Assembly: GCA_051530055.1 (NCBI GenBank)
Contig: CM121342.1
Span: 14,198,001 to 14,262,000, forward strand
Length of the DNA stretch: 64,000 nucleotides
Origin: Neoechinorhynchus agilis
Taxonomy: Eukaryota > Acanthocephala
Direction: 5' to 3'
A program made the position numbers and the translations under genes. Positions 1 to 12,981 of this stretch are shown piece after piece; within the stretch, counting starts at the first letter, position 1, and each line of letters starts with the position of its first letter. The notes under the pieces were generated by a model. The model had not been told where the DNA came from. It did not search any database and saw only the letters and a program-made list of their open reading frames with translations.

Positions 1-585
1 AGAAGTTTCAAAATAGGGGGTTTTCCATTCTGGGTCGTGGTTGGAGATATTAATGAATTTCTTGGGAATTGTAAAAGTAAGGGATCTTTTATGATTGAGG
101 TTAGGGAGGGCATGGCCAAGGAAGGGTCATTTGTATTGTCAGTGGAATGTGCGAATATTAGAGTTAAACACTTTTATAAAATTGTAGATGTAATGATCAC
201 ATTTATCCCATATTGATAGACGGGAAGATTATAAACGCTGAGGTGGGGCGGAGGAAGTAATAAGGACATAAGAGTGGTAAGAGTTCGCGGGGAAGGAGGT
301 AGTGTAGAGGCGGATGAATAGGAGTCAATATTAGTGAACAGCCTTTAATGTCTGCGAACGTTCCGAGCCCAAATTGGATTGTTCTACCATGTTAAAAAAC
401 CCACTCATTTCTGGTTTGGTCGTTAAAAACTCCTAATATACTAAATGTTGTTCGAAAAGATTGAATCTAACAAACGTTTACAAACAACAGCATCGTGGTT
501 ACACAAGACTGAATGCAGATTTAGTCGACTATATGCTTTGATTTATTTTAATAACAATGCAGTTTACTTTGCCAAACTATCTTCG
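1..585. other. Left edge, no recognised gene
   Basis: One plus-strand frame is open from the window edge to about 216 (about 71 residues, ending MITFIPY before a stop). It could be the tail of a gene or element cut by the edge, but I recognise no domain. The G-rich stretch to about 360 looks like non-coding or decayed mobile DNA. From about 519 the sequence is homologous to the third partial promoter copy at 1419-1625. Confidence 0.2.
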
Positions 586-1306
586 TACGTAAATCCTTTT
601 AAATTAACCACCCGAATTATCTTAAAAGCTCGCTCTAATATCGCATCAGAGTAGCTTTTTCTTGTTTGCTAAAATGTCACTTTGTTGTTATTGCCCCATA
701 TTTAGTAATATTTTTATGTGTGTAAACTTGAATGCGTACAGTTTGCTGCACTCCACAAGTAGATAAACCCGAGCGATTTCTCATTCTTGAGTAGTAAGAT
801 CTCTTTGACTCGCGATTCTATCAAATAATGGAAGCGATTGCTAACTCTATAATACAAGGAGTCATCGACAATGCGAAAAGCGAGATCTGTGCCGCGATCG
901 GTTGCTACGGTCCGTGTTGCCTCGTTCTTACAAAATACCGAGTAAAACGCGTTACTGATGATAAGTTTGGTATCATTGCAAGGGTAAGCACTGCCACGTT
1001 CGTCCGATCGTCATTTCTTTTTCCATATTAAAAGGTGCGTGTCAATAACTGCGAGTATTGCGACGTCCGGGTGCGGGTGGAGCACCCGATTTCTGGTCAA
1101 ATTGTGGCATCTTTACGAAAAGTAATCAGAATAAACGTTGATCCCGGATCGAGCCTTTCAATGCCTCATTAACATTTCAAGAGAGTTTCAGTAGATGGAA
1201 CAAATAGTTAGAGACGTAGATTTCCTTTCCCCATATTCCTATTAGCTAATAAATAGTTTTCATATCATTATTAGTGTCGCTGGTCATAAGACAAAGAAAC
1301 GGTTGA
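586..1306 (+). repeat. 0.72-kb direct repeat, left copy
   Basis: This block matches 12982-13706 in the same orientation along its whole length, with small differences. It contains a promoter region, a two-exon gene (828-1172) and its 3' flank. The 51-bp intron is identical in both copies, so the duplication is recent or has been homogenised. Two readings are possible: a tandem gene duplication later filled by retroelements, or an insertion event that duplicated the gene around itself. It does not look like an LTR because it holds an intron-containing gene. Confidence 0.85.
828..1172 (+). CDS. Two-exon gene, 97-residue Cys-rich protein, unknown (copy 1)
   Basis: Exon 1 is 828-983, a GT-AG intron of 51 bp follows (984-1034), and exon 2 is 1035-1172. 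The protein is 97 residues. It starts MEAIANSIIQGVIDNAKS, has a Cys cluster (ICAAIGCYGPCC) near residues 20-30, a CEYC pair near residue 56, and a basic/beta-like tail ending SLSMPH. No signal peptide is evident. The paralogue at 13225-13569 has exactly the same exon lengths, which supports the splice sites and the reading frame. The two proteins are very similar except for residues 39-48, which are unrelated. Function is unknown; CxxC and CC motifs could bind metal, but that is inference. Confidence 0.6.
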
Positions 1307-1418
1307 TCCATTTCACGAAAAATGGTGCAGTCAATAAACGAGTATTGAGGACTTTGTTAAGAGTATATTATCTCTTATAATCTAGAAGGAATGGTTAATG
1401 AAGTACAGGATAAGTTTT

Positions 1419-1625
1419 CCTGATTTAATCGATTCTATGCTTTGACCTATTTTAATAAACATGCAGTTGATTTTGCTAAACCACCATCGTATGTAAATCT
1501 TTTTAATTTAATGATCCGAATTATCTTAAAAGCTCTAATATCGCTACCGAGTAACTTTTTCTAAAATGCCACTTTGTTCTTTTGCTCGGTATTTAGTGAT
1601 ATTTTTGTATTTGTAATTTTGATTA
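1419..1625 (+). repeat. Third, partial promoter copy
   Basis: Diverged copy of about 519-720, the region upstream of the 97-residue gene, with shared stretches such as CCGAATTATCTTAAAAGCTC. It stops where the first LTR fossil begins, so this copy was probably cut by that insertion or its downstream part was lost. Confidence 0.6.
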
Positions 1626-1644
1626 GAAGTCGCAATTCACATCA

Positions 1645-4600
1645 ACGTCAGAGGTCCACCAATCGATGTGCACGCATGGTGCATGGAGTACAACTAGAAA
1701 ACAGAGCGCGTTGGTTTTTTGTGTTGAACTACATCGGTGACCCCGACGCTTGTTAGCGAAGCAACAATATATGGACAGTCAGGCATCGATTCGAGCGGTA
1801 AGCATGAAATTGCCACCTTTTTGGATCGAACAACCCCGAGTGTGGTTCGTACAAGCTGAGGCTCAATTTGCAATGAGGAGCATTACGGCAGACGACACCA
1901 AATTCTATTACGTCCTCGTAGCTCTGGATCAAAATACTGCCGGACGAGTAATAGATCTCCTGGAGACTGTCGCAGCAAAGAAGTACGGCGCACTCAAAGA
2001 CCGCTTACTCGATACATTTTCCTTGTCGGAATACGAGCGTGCCAGCCGGATTCTACACATGGAGGAACTAGGGGACGCTCAACCATTAGAACTCATGGAC
2101 AAGATGTTAGGATACCTCGGGGCAGGTGTTCATGGAGCGGCTACCTGAGGATATGCGCTCGGTACTTGTTCCCTCCAAGATTACGGATCCCCGTAAACTT
2201 GCACAAGCAGCCGACGAATTGTTCAGGGCAAAGCGGTCCACCGCGGGATCGATTAAACAAAACACCGATTTCGTATTCCCTGTCGAACAAACCAAAAAGA
2301 AGCAAACGGATATTTGCTTCTATCACCAACGGTACGGCAACCGCGCCAAGCGTTGCCGACCACCTTGTTCGATGGCACAAGACGCGTTAAAAAAACTGCT
2401 AAGGAAATAAACACGTTATTCTATGTTCACGACAGTGGGACAGGTCGACGATTTCTAGTGGATGCCGGTGCCGAGGTGAGTGTTATGCCGGCGTCGATAG
2501 CTGATAAGTCAGTTAGTGCGCAAAGCCGAACACTTACCGCGGCTAACGGCTCCTCAATCAAAACATTCGGAAGCCGGATGGTGGTGCTTCGTTTCGGTAA
2601 ATGGACGATTAAGTGGAAGTTTCTGTTCGCAGCTGTGCGGCAACCGTTGCTGGGGGCTGATTTCCTTCGACACAGCGGACTGCTAGTCGATGTCCGTGGG
2701 AAAAAGTTGGTCGACCCATTAAACCACAGGGGAGAAGGTATTCCCTCATTACGAAAAGAAACCGAAGTAGCTCAAGTGGATATGACGGGTCCAAAAATTT
2801 CGATTTACGCAAAGATGTTGAGTGCATTCCCGGGCATCAGTACTCACGATTTTCGGGTACTGAGGTGAAGCATGGTGTGCGGCACCACATTCAAACGAAT
2901 TGTGCTCCTATCCACGCACGCGCGCGACGCCTTACACCTGAGAAACTAGCCATCGCACAAGAGGAATTCGTCAGAATGGAGTCGCTCGGAATCACTCGAC
3001 GATCAAGCAACCAGTGGGCGTCTCCGTTACACGTGGTTCCGAAATCAGACGGCACATGTAGGCCGTGCGGCGATTATCGACGATTAAACGAAATCACCAC
3101 TCCTGATAGTTATCCGGTCCCTCACATCCACGATTTCTCAGCGCAGCTTTTCGGACGGAAGATATTCTCGAAGGTCGATTTTGTCCGAGGCTATCATCAA
3201 ATCCCGGTCGCAGAGCACGACATACCCAAGACGGCAATCATAACGCCATTCGGTTTGTTCGAATTCCTCAGGATGCCTTTTGGCCTCAAAAATGCTGCAC
3301 AAACCTTTCAACGGCTGATGGACGCAGTCTGCTCCGGTCTTGATTTCGCTTTCGTGTACCTGGATGACATCCTCATCGCCAGTTACAATCAGGCCGATCA
3401 TTTACGCGACCATAGAGTCCTATTCACTCTTCTAGCTGAACAGGGACTGACCATCAACCTGCCAAAGTGCGTATTCGGCGTAAAGGCTCTCGACTTTCTA
3501 GGTCATCGTGTCAGTGAAGAAGGAACCATACCGATGCCCAGCAAGGTGGAAGCCATTCGAAGTTTTCCACGGCCAACGACGGTGAAGGCCCTTCAGGAGT
3601 TCGTGGGCATGATAAATTTTTACCACCACTTTATGCCGGCGGCTTCTAAGTTGATGCGTCCACTATACCTCGCGTTATCACAAAAGCCCCCGAAAAAGAT
3701 GTTTCTATGGACTGAGGAAATGGATAAAGCTTTCGAAGTTATAAAAAAGCACTGGCAGATGCCACCTTCCTTACCCACCCCGACAAAGACATCCCCATTG
3801 CAATCACCACGGACGCTTCCGATTATGCTGTCGGTGCCGTGTTGCAATAGAAAATATCTGACAGTTGGAGACCGCTCGCCTTTTTCAGCCGTCAATTACG
3901 AAAACCCGAGCAAAAATACAGTGCCTTCGATCGAGAGCTGCCAGCAATTTATCTTGCGATCCGACATTTCCGTTATGCCGTGGAAGGACGCTCTTTGACG
4001 GTTTTCACGGATCATCGACCACTCACTTTCGCAATGACACGAGTATCGGATCCCTGGTCAGCACGGTAACAACGACACCTGAGCTATATTTCCGAGTATA
4101 CCACAGACATCCAGCACGTTAGCGGACGTAACTATAGCGTGGCCGATACACTCTCTAGAGCAATATTGAATAACGTCGTCGATGGTATATCCTTTGAAGA
4201 GATGTCGCGAGCACAAAAAGATGACTCGGAAACACAGGCTTTACGAACAGCAAAGACTGGATTGTGTCTCCTTGATGTTCCAATTGGTGATGGTGATATG
4301 ACCATTTTGTGCGATATTTCAACAGGAAGGCAAAGGCCGTTAGTACCCGTTGCTTGGAGACGCCGCGTTTTTGATGCCGTCCACGAACTTTCTCATCCTG
4401 GAATCGGAGCTACGCGCAAGTTGGTGTCGAGCAAGTTCGTCTGGCAGGGTCTCGCCAAGGACGTGGGAAACTGGACGAAAATGTGTCTAGCCTGTCAAAA
4501 AGTGAAGATTCATCGACACGTTAAAGGACCGCCGGAAATATTCGATGTACCTACAAACAGATTTCGCAATACACGTGGATCTCGTAGGCCCTCTCCCACC

Positions 4601-5491
4601 TTCTCAGGGATTCACACACTTGTTGACGATAATAGATCGGTTCACGCGTTGGCCAGAAGCGATTCCACTTTCAAAAAACGACACACTTTCACGTGCGCGA
4701 GCTTTGGTCAACAATTGGATTTCGCGATTCGGGGTTCCGACGGATATCACCTCAGATAGGGGAGCGCAATTCACCTCCAAAATATGGACCGACATGTCGA
4801 CCCTATTTGGCACCAAATTACACCATACGACAGCTTATCATCCACAGTCCAACGGTATGGTCGAAAGGATGCACCGGCACCTGAAAACGTCCTTAAAAGC
4901 CCGTCTCAAATGTGCCAATTGGTATGACGAGCTGCCGTGGGTCCTGCTGGGCATGAGGACATCGCCTAATTCCGATTTTGGGACGTCATCCGCTGAACAA
5001 GTCTACGGGAGCCCAATTAGAGTTTCCGGCGATTTCGTTAGCCCTACACCGACACGAGCCAATCAAGGAAACGAACTCGAAAGTTTGCGCGATCGGATCC
5101 GTCCATTAGTCCCTGTACCGACGTCACGACATGGAAATATCTCGACCTACGTCCCAAAAGCCCTTAAGATCGCACGCCATGTGTTCGTCAGGAGTGAGCA
5201 GATCGGAGGACCGCTGATGCCAGCATACAGAGGACCCTACAGAGTAATCGAAGCAGGTGAAGAATATTTCACGATCGATTATGGAGGACGCAACGAAACG
5301 ATTGCGATAGACAGGCTGAAACCCGTGCATTGTGACCCTTCCTCTACAGTCGAAGCCGACATACCACGCAAGCGAGAACGGCCACTGAAGGACTTAGCGG
5401 AGCCTCTTGGGGGAGCTGTGTGGCGAGTACGTCAGAGGTCCACCAATCGATATGCACGCATGGTGCATGGAGTACAACTAGAAAACAGAGC
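1645..5491 (+). mobile_element. Ty3/Gypsy-type LTR fossil 1
   Basis: Broken LTR-retrotransposon copy. A 63-bp sequence recurs at both ends (1645-1707 and 5429-5491) with one visible mismatch, which marks the terminal repeats or part of them and suggests a young insertion. A primer-binding-like GGTGACCCCGACG follows the left repeat at about 1736. Parts in order: gag-like region (about 1.75-2.4 kb), aspartic protease (DAGAEVSVMP, about 2.45-2.7 kb), reverse transcriptase (YLDDILIA, about 2.9-3.65 kb), RNase H region (about 3.7-4.15 kb) and integrase (about 4.3-5.35 kb). It has several breaks and reads as dead. Confidence 0.85.
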
Positions 5492-7300
5492 CACCCGCGA
5501 ACTCACCTTGGCGAGCCCAAGCTATTGTCGTCAAGCGCGAAAATGGGAAAAAGCGACTTGTCGTTGACTTTTCGCAGACTATAAATAGGTTCACGTACTT
5601 GGACGCTTATCCGCTTCCCAAATTAAGCTATCTTGTAAACGAAATCGCAAAATATAGATATTTCAGCCACTTAAACCTAAAAGACGCTATCAAAGAGCGC
5701 AATTTTACAGCTTTCGAAGCTTGCGGAAAACTCTATCGCTTTACGCAAATCCCCATGGGAGTGACAAATGGAGTGGCCGCCTTTCAGAGATTCATGAACC
5801 ACGTAATCGATGGGAACGAATTAAAAGCTACCTTTGTCTATTTGGACGACGTTATTGTATGTGGCAAAACCCGTGAAGAACACGGTGTCAATCTAAACTG
5901 TTTTAAAAAGTCACATCGCTTGCCGGATTGAAGTTGAACGAAGCAAAGAGTACGTTTTGCAAAGAAACCATTCGAGTATTAGGATACGAGATCGGCACAG
6001 GACAGCTGAAACCAGATCCTTCGCGGCTTAAACCCTTGGACGAAATCCGAACTCCATGGAACAAAGCGACCTTAAGGCGTTTATTGGGATTTTTTGCGTA
6101 TTACAGTCGGTGGATTTCTAATTATTCCACCAAAATCCAACCGCTAATCGCTGTGCTAAATCAACGACACGCCGGGAAGATCCGGAACGACAGGATTTTG
6201 CGGTGGAAGCTACAGTTATCGATGTTCTCCTATAGTATCCGATTCCGACCCGGTAAAGACAATTTGAGTGCGGACGCACTATCGAGAAATGTATGTGCGT
6301 CAATGAACATATCGTTCAATAAACTAAAAGACGTTCATCGGTTTCTCGGCCATCCCGGAAACACTAGACTACTCCATTTCATTCGACAGCAAAACTTACC
6401 GTTCGATTTGAATGACGTGCGAAAGATCACTGCAGAATGTCCCATTTGCTGCCACTTGAAACCTCGCTTTTTCAAACCTCAATCGAGCTTGAAATTGATA
6501 AAAGCGATGGCGCCCTGGGAGAGAATCTCCGTGGACTTCAAAGGACCCTTACCAACGTCAACGCTCGGATACAAATATTTATTCGTGGCAATAGACGAGT
6601 TTTCTCGTTACCCTATAGCATTCGCTTGTAAGGACACCTCGGCTGACAGCGTCAAATTAGGCCTCGAAGGAATATTCTCGCTCTTTGGATGTCCCTCCTT
6701 TATCCACTCTGATCGCGGTTCCTGCTTCACCTCTAGAACATTACACGATTGGCTAACTTCGCTGAGGATATGCTCAAGTCACACAACCTCCTATCGTCCT
6801 CAGGCCAATGGATAATGTGAACGTCTCAATGGTACCCTTTGGAAGACGATCCTCCTAACATTGGAAGGCAAGTCTTGGCCAATAACAAAGTGGGGCGAAG
6901 CGTTGGTACAAGCTCTGGGAAATCTAAGATCGCTGCTTTGTACCTCTACTGGAGGAAAATGCCTTATCTGGGACGCCACATGCGTCGATTCGTTAGCACC
7001 CTCCAGCCGAAGTGATGCAATATCAGGACCGGGAGGAGCTGCGACGGCGGTCGAAAGGAGGAAGACAGCGAAATACGCTGAGCTGGAAAAGACTCACCTA
7101 TTCCTTCCTTTCGGTGTGGAGACAAATGGGGCATTTGGAGTTTCGGCAAAGAAATTTTGCGCGGAGATAGGCCGACTACTCATAAAAGCCAGCGGAGATC
7201 ACAGACAAAGGAACTACCTCATCCAACGCTTGAGTGTGGCTATTCAACGGGGCAACACGGCAAGCGTGATAACAACGGCCCAATGGAGTGGCGCGGAATG
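5492..7300 (+). mobile_element. Ty3/Gypsy-type LTR fossil 2, partial
   Basis: A different family member abuts the right end of fossil 1. It shows a reverse transcriptase region (FVYLDDVIVCGKTREEH, about 5.5-6.1 kb), an RNase H remnant (PGKDNLSADALSR, about 6.25 kb) and an integrase (HRFLGHPGNTRLL, catalytic-core region about 6.5-6.8 kb). Gag and the left end are not seen, so fossil 1 probably inserted into or replaced its 5' part. No terminal repeats were found. It is broken at several points. Confidence 0.75.
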
Positions 7301-9414
7301 AGGGATATAATGAAAACTAAAACATTGAATTATTGAAGGTAAAAGTTCGAAGTTCGTCTGTCGGCACGCCACGCAATCCAATTTACCTTCCGTATTTAAC
7401 TAAGCTATTTGTAAAATGTTATTTTGCTTAACATAGGTGAGAACTTAAATTAGAAAAGAAACTTCGAAGAGAGGTATTATGTAGACGTCGGGAGATGGAG
7501 CATATTCGGCGATCCTAAGTCGGGATCATCTTTGATTTTTATTAAGTCTCTTTCGAGAAATACAAAAGTCGTTTAGCAAAATAATCACTGATTTATCCAT
7601 GTTTAAGATGTGGTTGACCTTCGATAATATATTGTTAATGGTATTCAAGGAGCTTTTAGTCATATTAGCAGCTATCTCAGCCTTATGATGAAAAAGAATA
7701 CATCATCCGTATAGATCAAAGGATGAACGAATTTGTGTTTTACAAACCATTTCATTAGCAACGCCATGACAATGGCAAATAGAGCCGGTTTTGACCTGAT
7801 AAAAAAGGTTTTCGTTTCGAATAACTGCAGAATTTTGGCAATCAAGAATATCGGGGTTTTATAAAAGTCCAGTGCATCATATACTACCAACATATCTACG
7901 GCATGGAAAACTTTCGAGGTGTAAAGCTGAATCAATAATTTGTTAGTGTATGACATCTCATTTAATTTGTGTAGCTCCCCTAAGAGAGTATGTACCCCAT
8001 TTTTTATAAATCCGCGGAAGTATTTCGGGAAAAGGTTCCAGATTCATTCAAGCATTGAGATTATTTGATTTTGGATCGCAATAATGCGGACATAAAACGG
8101 CGAGAAGTGCAATTGATATATAGTTAGCCGGCTGACTTTTGAAATGACTTAAACTACAGGGTCATTTAAAAAAATTTTCGATAGACTGTTTGCTGTTTGA
8201 AGATTGAACTATTGATGTTTTTATAGGGCGGAAAAATTACAAAAACTTATTGATTCCGATATTTCGGCACGATCTTGTGCCTTTATCTAGGTTGCTTATA
8301 AGTTTTTATAATAACACGTTTTATTATTGAACAAATAAGGTGATCCATGTACCTCTGGGTTCTCGTGAACATTCTAACTCACGAACACTCGAATTCTGAT
8401 AGGTCAAATGAATGTGGTTGTTGATTTCGGAGTGCACTGCGGGTGCGGTCGAATGGGAAAGTCAGTGGTTATTATTTGTAGGAGAATTTGTGCTATTGGG
8501 TATTTCCTGACGTTCATTTGGGTAATGATACTTGAGAAGATTGGGCCTTTCCTCTGGTTCATTTCGGGTTATGATATCCGAGAAGATTAAGCAGTATGAA
8601 AATAGGAGTGGAGGTAGAAGGAGGTGCGAGGTATGGGAGAATGAAAGAAATTGCGAATGTTGTGCTCATGTGAGAGGCGTTTTGATCGTTTGTTGAAAAT
8701 TTAATTAAAGCATTCGGTGAGCGGGCCAAAATCAACTGCTCAAATTTTAGTGGATCTTCTATAAAACGTTTCAAGTCGACGAATTTGTGATTTGGACAGG
8801 TTGCAAAATACGGGATAACCCTTTTGTGAGTGAGGGTAAGATAAAGCAGCTAAAGTAAAATTTGGAGAGAGCGGGAGTCAGGGCAGAGGTTCTGATTGAT
8901 GGAGTCTAGAAAATGTTTCAGTTGAGAATAGGACAAGTTTGGGAAGGAATCAGAGTTGCGTAGACCAAGAGAGTCTTTGGCAGCCCGACACCATGTTGAA
9001 TTGCCATTTGGACGAATTTTGGAGGAAAGGAAGTTTTTGCGGCCAACAAGTATGTTGTGAGATAGTGGTATTTTGTGATATTATATATTTTGTGGGTTGG
9101 GGTGAGGTTGGAAAGGCGGTGGTAACATGCGATAATGGTAATAATATTTTATTCGGATCGTTGGCGTTTGATGATTGATTTTAATATTTTTTGTGATGGT
9201 AGATTCGAAAAGGAAGTTGTGACGTAAGGAGCTCGTATCTTCTGTTAAGGAAGCGAGAGGCAATGAGTGCTGATGTGAATGTTACTTTAAGAAGACGTGG
9301 GAACGTAATTGAGGGATTTTTGGACTTAATGCGCAAAAGAGCTGTTGGGGAGGAAATTCAGAATGCATGTCGGGGGAAGGGGTTGATGAATACGACGGTG
9401 TCGGTGGTGTGCAT
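7301..9414. other. Intergenic mosaic of decayed repeats
   Basis: No host gene recognised. At 7672-7956 on the minus strand there is a degenerate reverse-transcriptase-like piece with ALFAIVMALLMKWF followed by PLIYTDDVFFF. It resembles the Penelope-like pattern of a conserved glycine-rich block before R-Y-V-D-D. At about 8250-8290 the phrase TTCCGATATTTCGGCA resembles 3' ends of Penelope-like elements. The G-rich stretch 8400-9400 contains no convincing coding exon. Confidence 0.3.
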
Positions 9415-12400
9415 TGTTAAGTATTAACTAATATCGATCGGTTGATAGCCATATCGTGCAGCTATTTGTGTGTACGTATTGTGGGGTGAGGGTGCGGTTC
9501 ATAAAAATAATAAAAACGGTTATGAAGCATCTAACAATTGGCGACGAGGACAAAGCGGATGTGTTGAAGGAGATGATGGAAATGTTGCGAGAAGAACAAT
9601 CAAGGAATCGCGATTTGCAAAAACAACTAGAAATGAAGGAGCATAAACAATCCAGTCAGAGATTGATTCCGCAATTTCGACGATTCGTATACGAAGATGA
9701 GACATGGTCCGACTTCGTGGGACAACTGGAACAACATTTTGGCGCTTATGGCATAGAGGAAAATAACAAGAAAGCTCATCTACTAGCATGGAGTGGACCG
9801 AAGACGTATCAACTGATAGGAAAAATTATTAAAGATTTCAAATCAAGCTCTACCACTTACGCAGATATAGTGTCCGCACTTACTAACCACTATCAGAGAC
9901 CAATTCATGTGGTAGCGGCTAGATATGCGTTTGCACAATGTAAGATGGGATCCGACCAAAATCACGTGCAATAGATGGCGGAGGCCCGTGGAATCGCCAA
10001 TACCTGCCAATTTCACCCAAAATCAACAATTACGGAAAACGAAGCGATTTAGGATAGACTGTGAGATCTCCTCGTACTGAATACCCCATTCGAAGAAATT
10101 AGGACGCAGATTCTCAGACTTGAAGATCCTACTTTCGATCAGGTCCTTAAGGTAGCTACGACCTACGAGACAGCCGAGAGGACAATGACGATATTGACCA
10201 GGGACAGTAGTGATAACGAAGTGCGTGAAGAATTATGTGCCAAAGTTGATCGAATAGGACCGAGCAAACGCGAGATGGACGGAAGATTAAGTAGTGACCT
10301 GCGTTGTGGAAGATGTGCAGGACCTTCCCATACAGGTAGTAAAAAATGTTGGGCGAAAAATATCATTTGCCACAACTGCAAGCGAAAGAGACACATCAAG
10401 CGATGCTGTCGTAGCCGAGTATGGCAAGTAGATCAGATGCGTATCGCTAATATATCTGCGGATCATGAAACCGGCGTCCATGAAATCGAAAAAAGTGGTG
10501 ACAGGCCGATGATCGTTCCAGAGATAAATGGAAAATCGGTTCCAATGGAATACGACACCGGCGCAGCCATCTCGATATTACCAGAACGATGGTGGCGACA
10601 AATTGGTGCCCCGTGTTTGCAAAAGAGGAGCAATCTTCGCACCTACGGAGGCGGAACAATCAGCACTAAAGGTGAATGCATGGCCCGCGTCGGGCTCAAC
10701 AACATTCTCAATGAACTATCAGTTGTGGTAGTCGATGGTACTGATCATCCATTGTTTGGGCGGCCGTGGATAGAGGCTTTCGATTTAATATGGCCGAAGG
10801 AAGTGTCGATATCACAGATCACGAACAATGCTAAGATTGACGGGTTGGATGAGCTGCTAATAAAGATGAAAGATTTGTTCGGGCCGGGAACAGGGCGCAT
10901 TAAAAATTTCCAGGCGAAATTATTTGTCTCGCCCGAAGCAACACCGAAGTGTATACCGTCGAGGCGAATACCCGTGATGCTTCGAGAAGGTATAAGTCAA
11001 GAGATCAATCGAATGGTAGAAGCAGAAATTCTGGAACCGGTGGACGCTTCAAAGAAAACAATAGAATGGGCGACTCCGATAGTAGTGGTCAAGAAGCGAA
11101 ACGGAGGTATACGATTATGCGGAGATTTTCGCGCAACCATCAATCCACATTTGACAACCAACGCATACATGATGCCAACTTTTGAGGAGGCAATGTATCA
11201 AATTGCCGATGGACAGAAATATTCCACAATCGATCTGAAAGAGGCGTATTTACAAATGCCTGTCGAATCGCAGTATCGATCCTTGCTGACCATATATACT
11301 CCGATGGGCTATTACAAATTCTGCAGACTACCTCATGGAGTGTCGTCCGCCCCACTTATTTTTCAACGTTACATGAGTAACCTGCTGCATGGAATTCCGA
11401 ACGTTTCGGTCTGGCAGATGTGCTATCACGATTCAGTTCAGGCAAGGAAGACGATCTTTTAACCATCGATATAATTGAAGAGACTCAAAATGAAATATCT
11501 GGGGTCTTGAAATTGTCACTGGACTCTCTGAAAGCTGCAACAGGCAGAAATTCAGAATTCTGTGCGGTGCGAAGATATGTCGAAACAAATTGGCCTAACA
11601 AGGTCCCGACCTCGTTGCATCTATATGCGAGCCGTAAAGGCGAACTATCGGTCGGGGGAGGCATAGTCATGATGTCAAGTCGAATCATCGTTCCTAGTGA
11701 ATTGCGGAACTCCGTATTATCAGTGTTACACCAAGGTCACCCGGGAATCGTGACGATGAAAAACCTAGTGCGATACTGTGTCGTGGCACAAACTAGATGT
11801 GGATATTGAAAGCTGTGTCAATCGGTGTGAGAAATGTCAGATGAGCAGGGCACAGGAACCTCGAAACCTCCTTGGAGAATGGAATATTCCGTCCGAAAAA
11901 TAGGAACGCGTCCATATCGATTTCGCAGGGCTATGGGACGGAATTTCATATCTTATTCTGGTAGACGCAACAACGAAATGGCCTGAAATCATAGAGATGA
12001 GATCGACGACAGCAGCAATGGTAATACGAACACCGAGGGAGATATTCGCACGTATGAGAGTTCCGGAGAAATTATTAGTGATAATGAGTCATTATTCACT
12101 TCGAGAGAGTTCCAGAAATTCATGCAAGATAATGGAATTCAACATTCACGAGTCACACCTTATCATCCTAAATCTAATGGGTTAGCAGAACGGATGGTAC
12201 GAACCTTCAAAGAGAGAGTTATCAACAGATATGGAACGACGGACCGATATCATCTACTACAAGATTTTCTATTGAGTTACCGCAAACCGGCAATTCACCA
12301 GCCAAAATGATGTTTGGTACAAGGCTAGCGATGCGACTAGACCGGATCAAGCCAACGACTCAAAACACGGCGCGGCGAATCCAGGCCAAGCAAAAAGCTA

Positions 12401-12981
12401 TACATGATAGAAAGTCAAGACCTCGCTATTTCCAAAGACAAGAAAGAGTATGGTTTCGACATTAAAAAAAAGAGCCGTGGCACCAAGGGGAAGTAATTTC
12501 AAAAAGAGCACGGGCGTCCAATGATGTAATTACCCACGATAATAGAACAGTCAGGGTGCATGCGGATCAGATGCGAAAACGATCAGAACCCACAGAACAA
12601 TCCGCCGAACAGGCAACAATTTCAGCCTCACCGACACTGATAGCTCTATCAGATCGAGAGGAGGAGGGAAGAGAAACAGATCACCCAACAAATAAAGACA
12701 CTTGTACGCCTAAGATTGTCAACGCACAGAGTCTGCGCAGAAGCAATCGGGTTAAGCGAGCCCCTCTCAGATTTCGGAACTTCTAGAAGAGAAGGGGGAC
12801 GAAATGTTGCGTATTAACTAATATCGATCGGTTGATAGCCATATCGTGCAGCTATTTGTGTGTACGTGGTGTGGGGCGAGGGAAAGGTCGGAAACAGGGG
12901 ATTCAGGTATACCAGTAATAAAATTATTGCGTTTTGTGGTTACATAGACGTCCATATACGATCCGGTCCCTTCCTGGTTTC
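9415..12981 (+). mobile_element. Ty3/Gypsy-type LTR fossil 3, short LTRs
   Basis: The terminal repeats start at 9415 and 12805 and share about 60 nearly identical bases (GTATTAACTAATATCGATCG and onward). A polypurine tract (12785-12804) abuts the right LTR, and a primer-binding-like TTGGCGACGAGGAC lies at about 9535, so the LTR is roughly 115 bp or somewhat longer. Parts: gag (WSDFVGQLEQHFGAYGI, about 9.5-10.2 kb), zinc knuckles (CHNCKRKRHIKRCC, about 10.37 kb), protease (MEYDTGAAISILPE, about 10.55 kb), reverse transcriptase (about 10.9-11.4 kb) and integrase (about 11.7-12.3 kb). It is broken at several points and shorter than a full element. Near-identical LTRs suggest a young copy. The right boundary beyond about 12.92 kb is uncertain. 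Confidence 0.85.
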
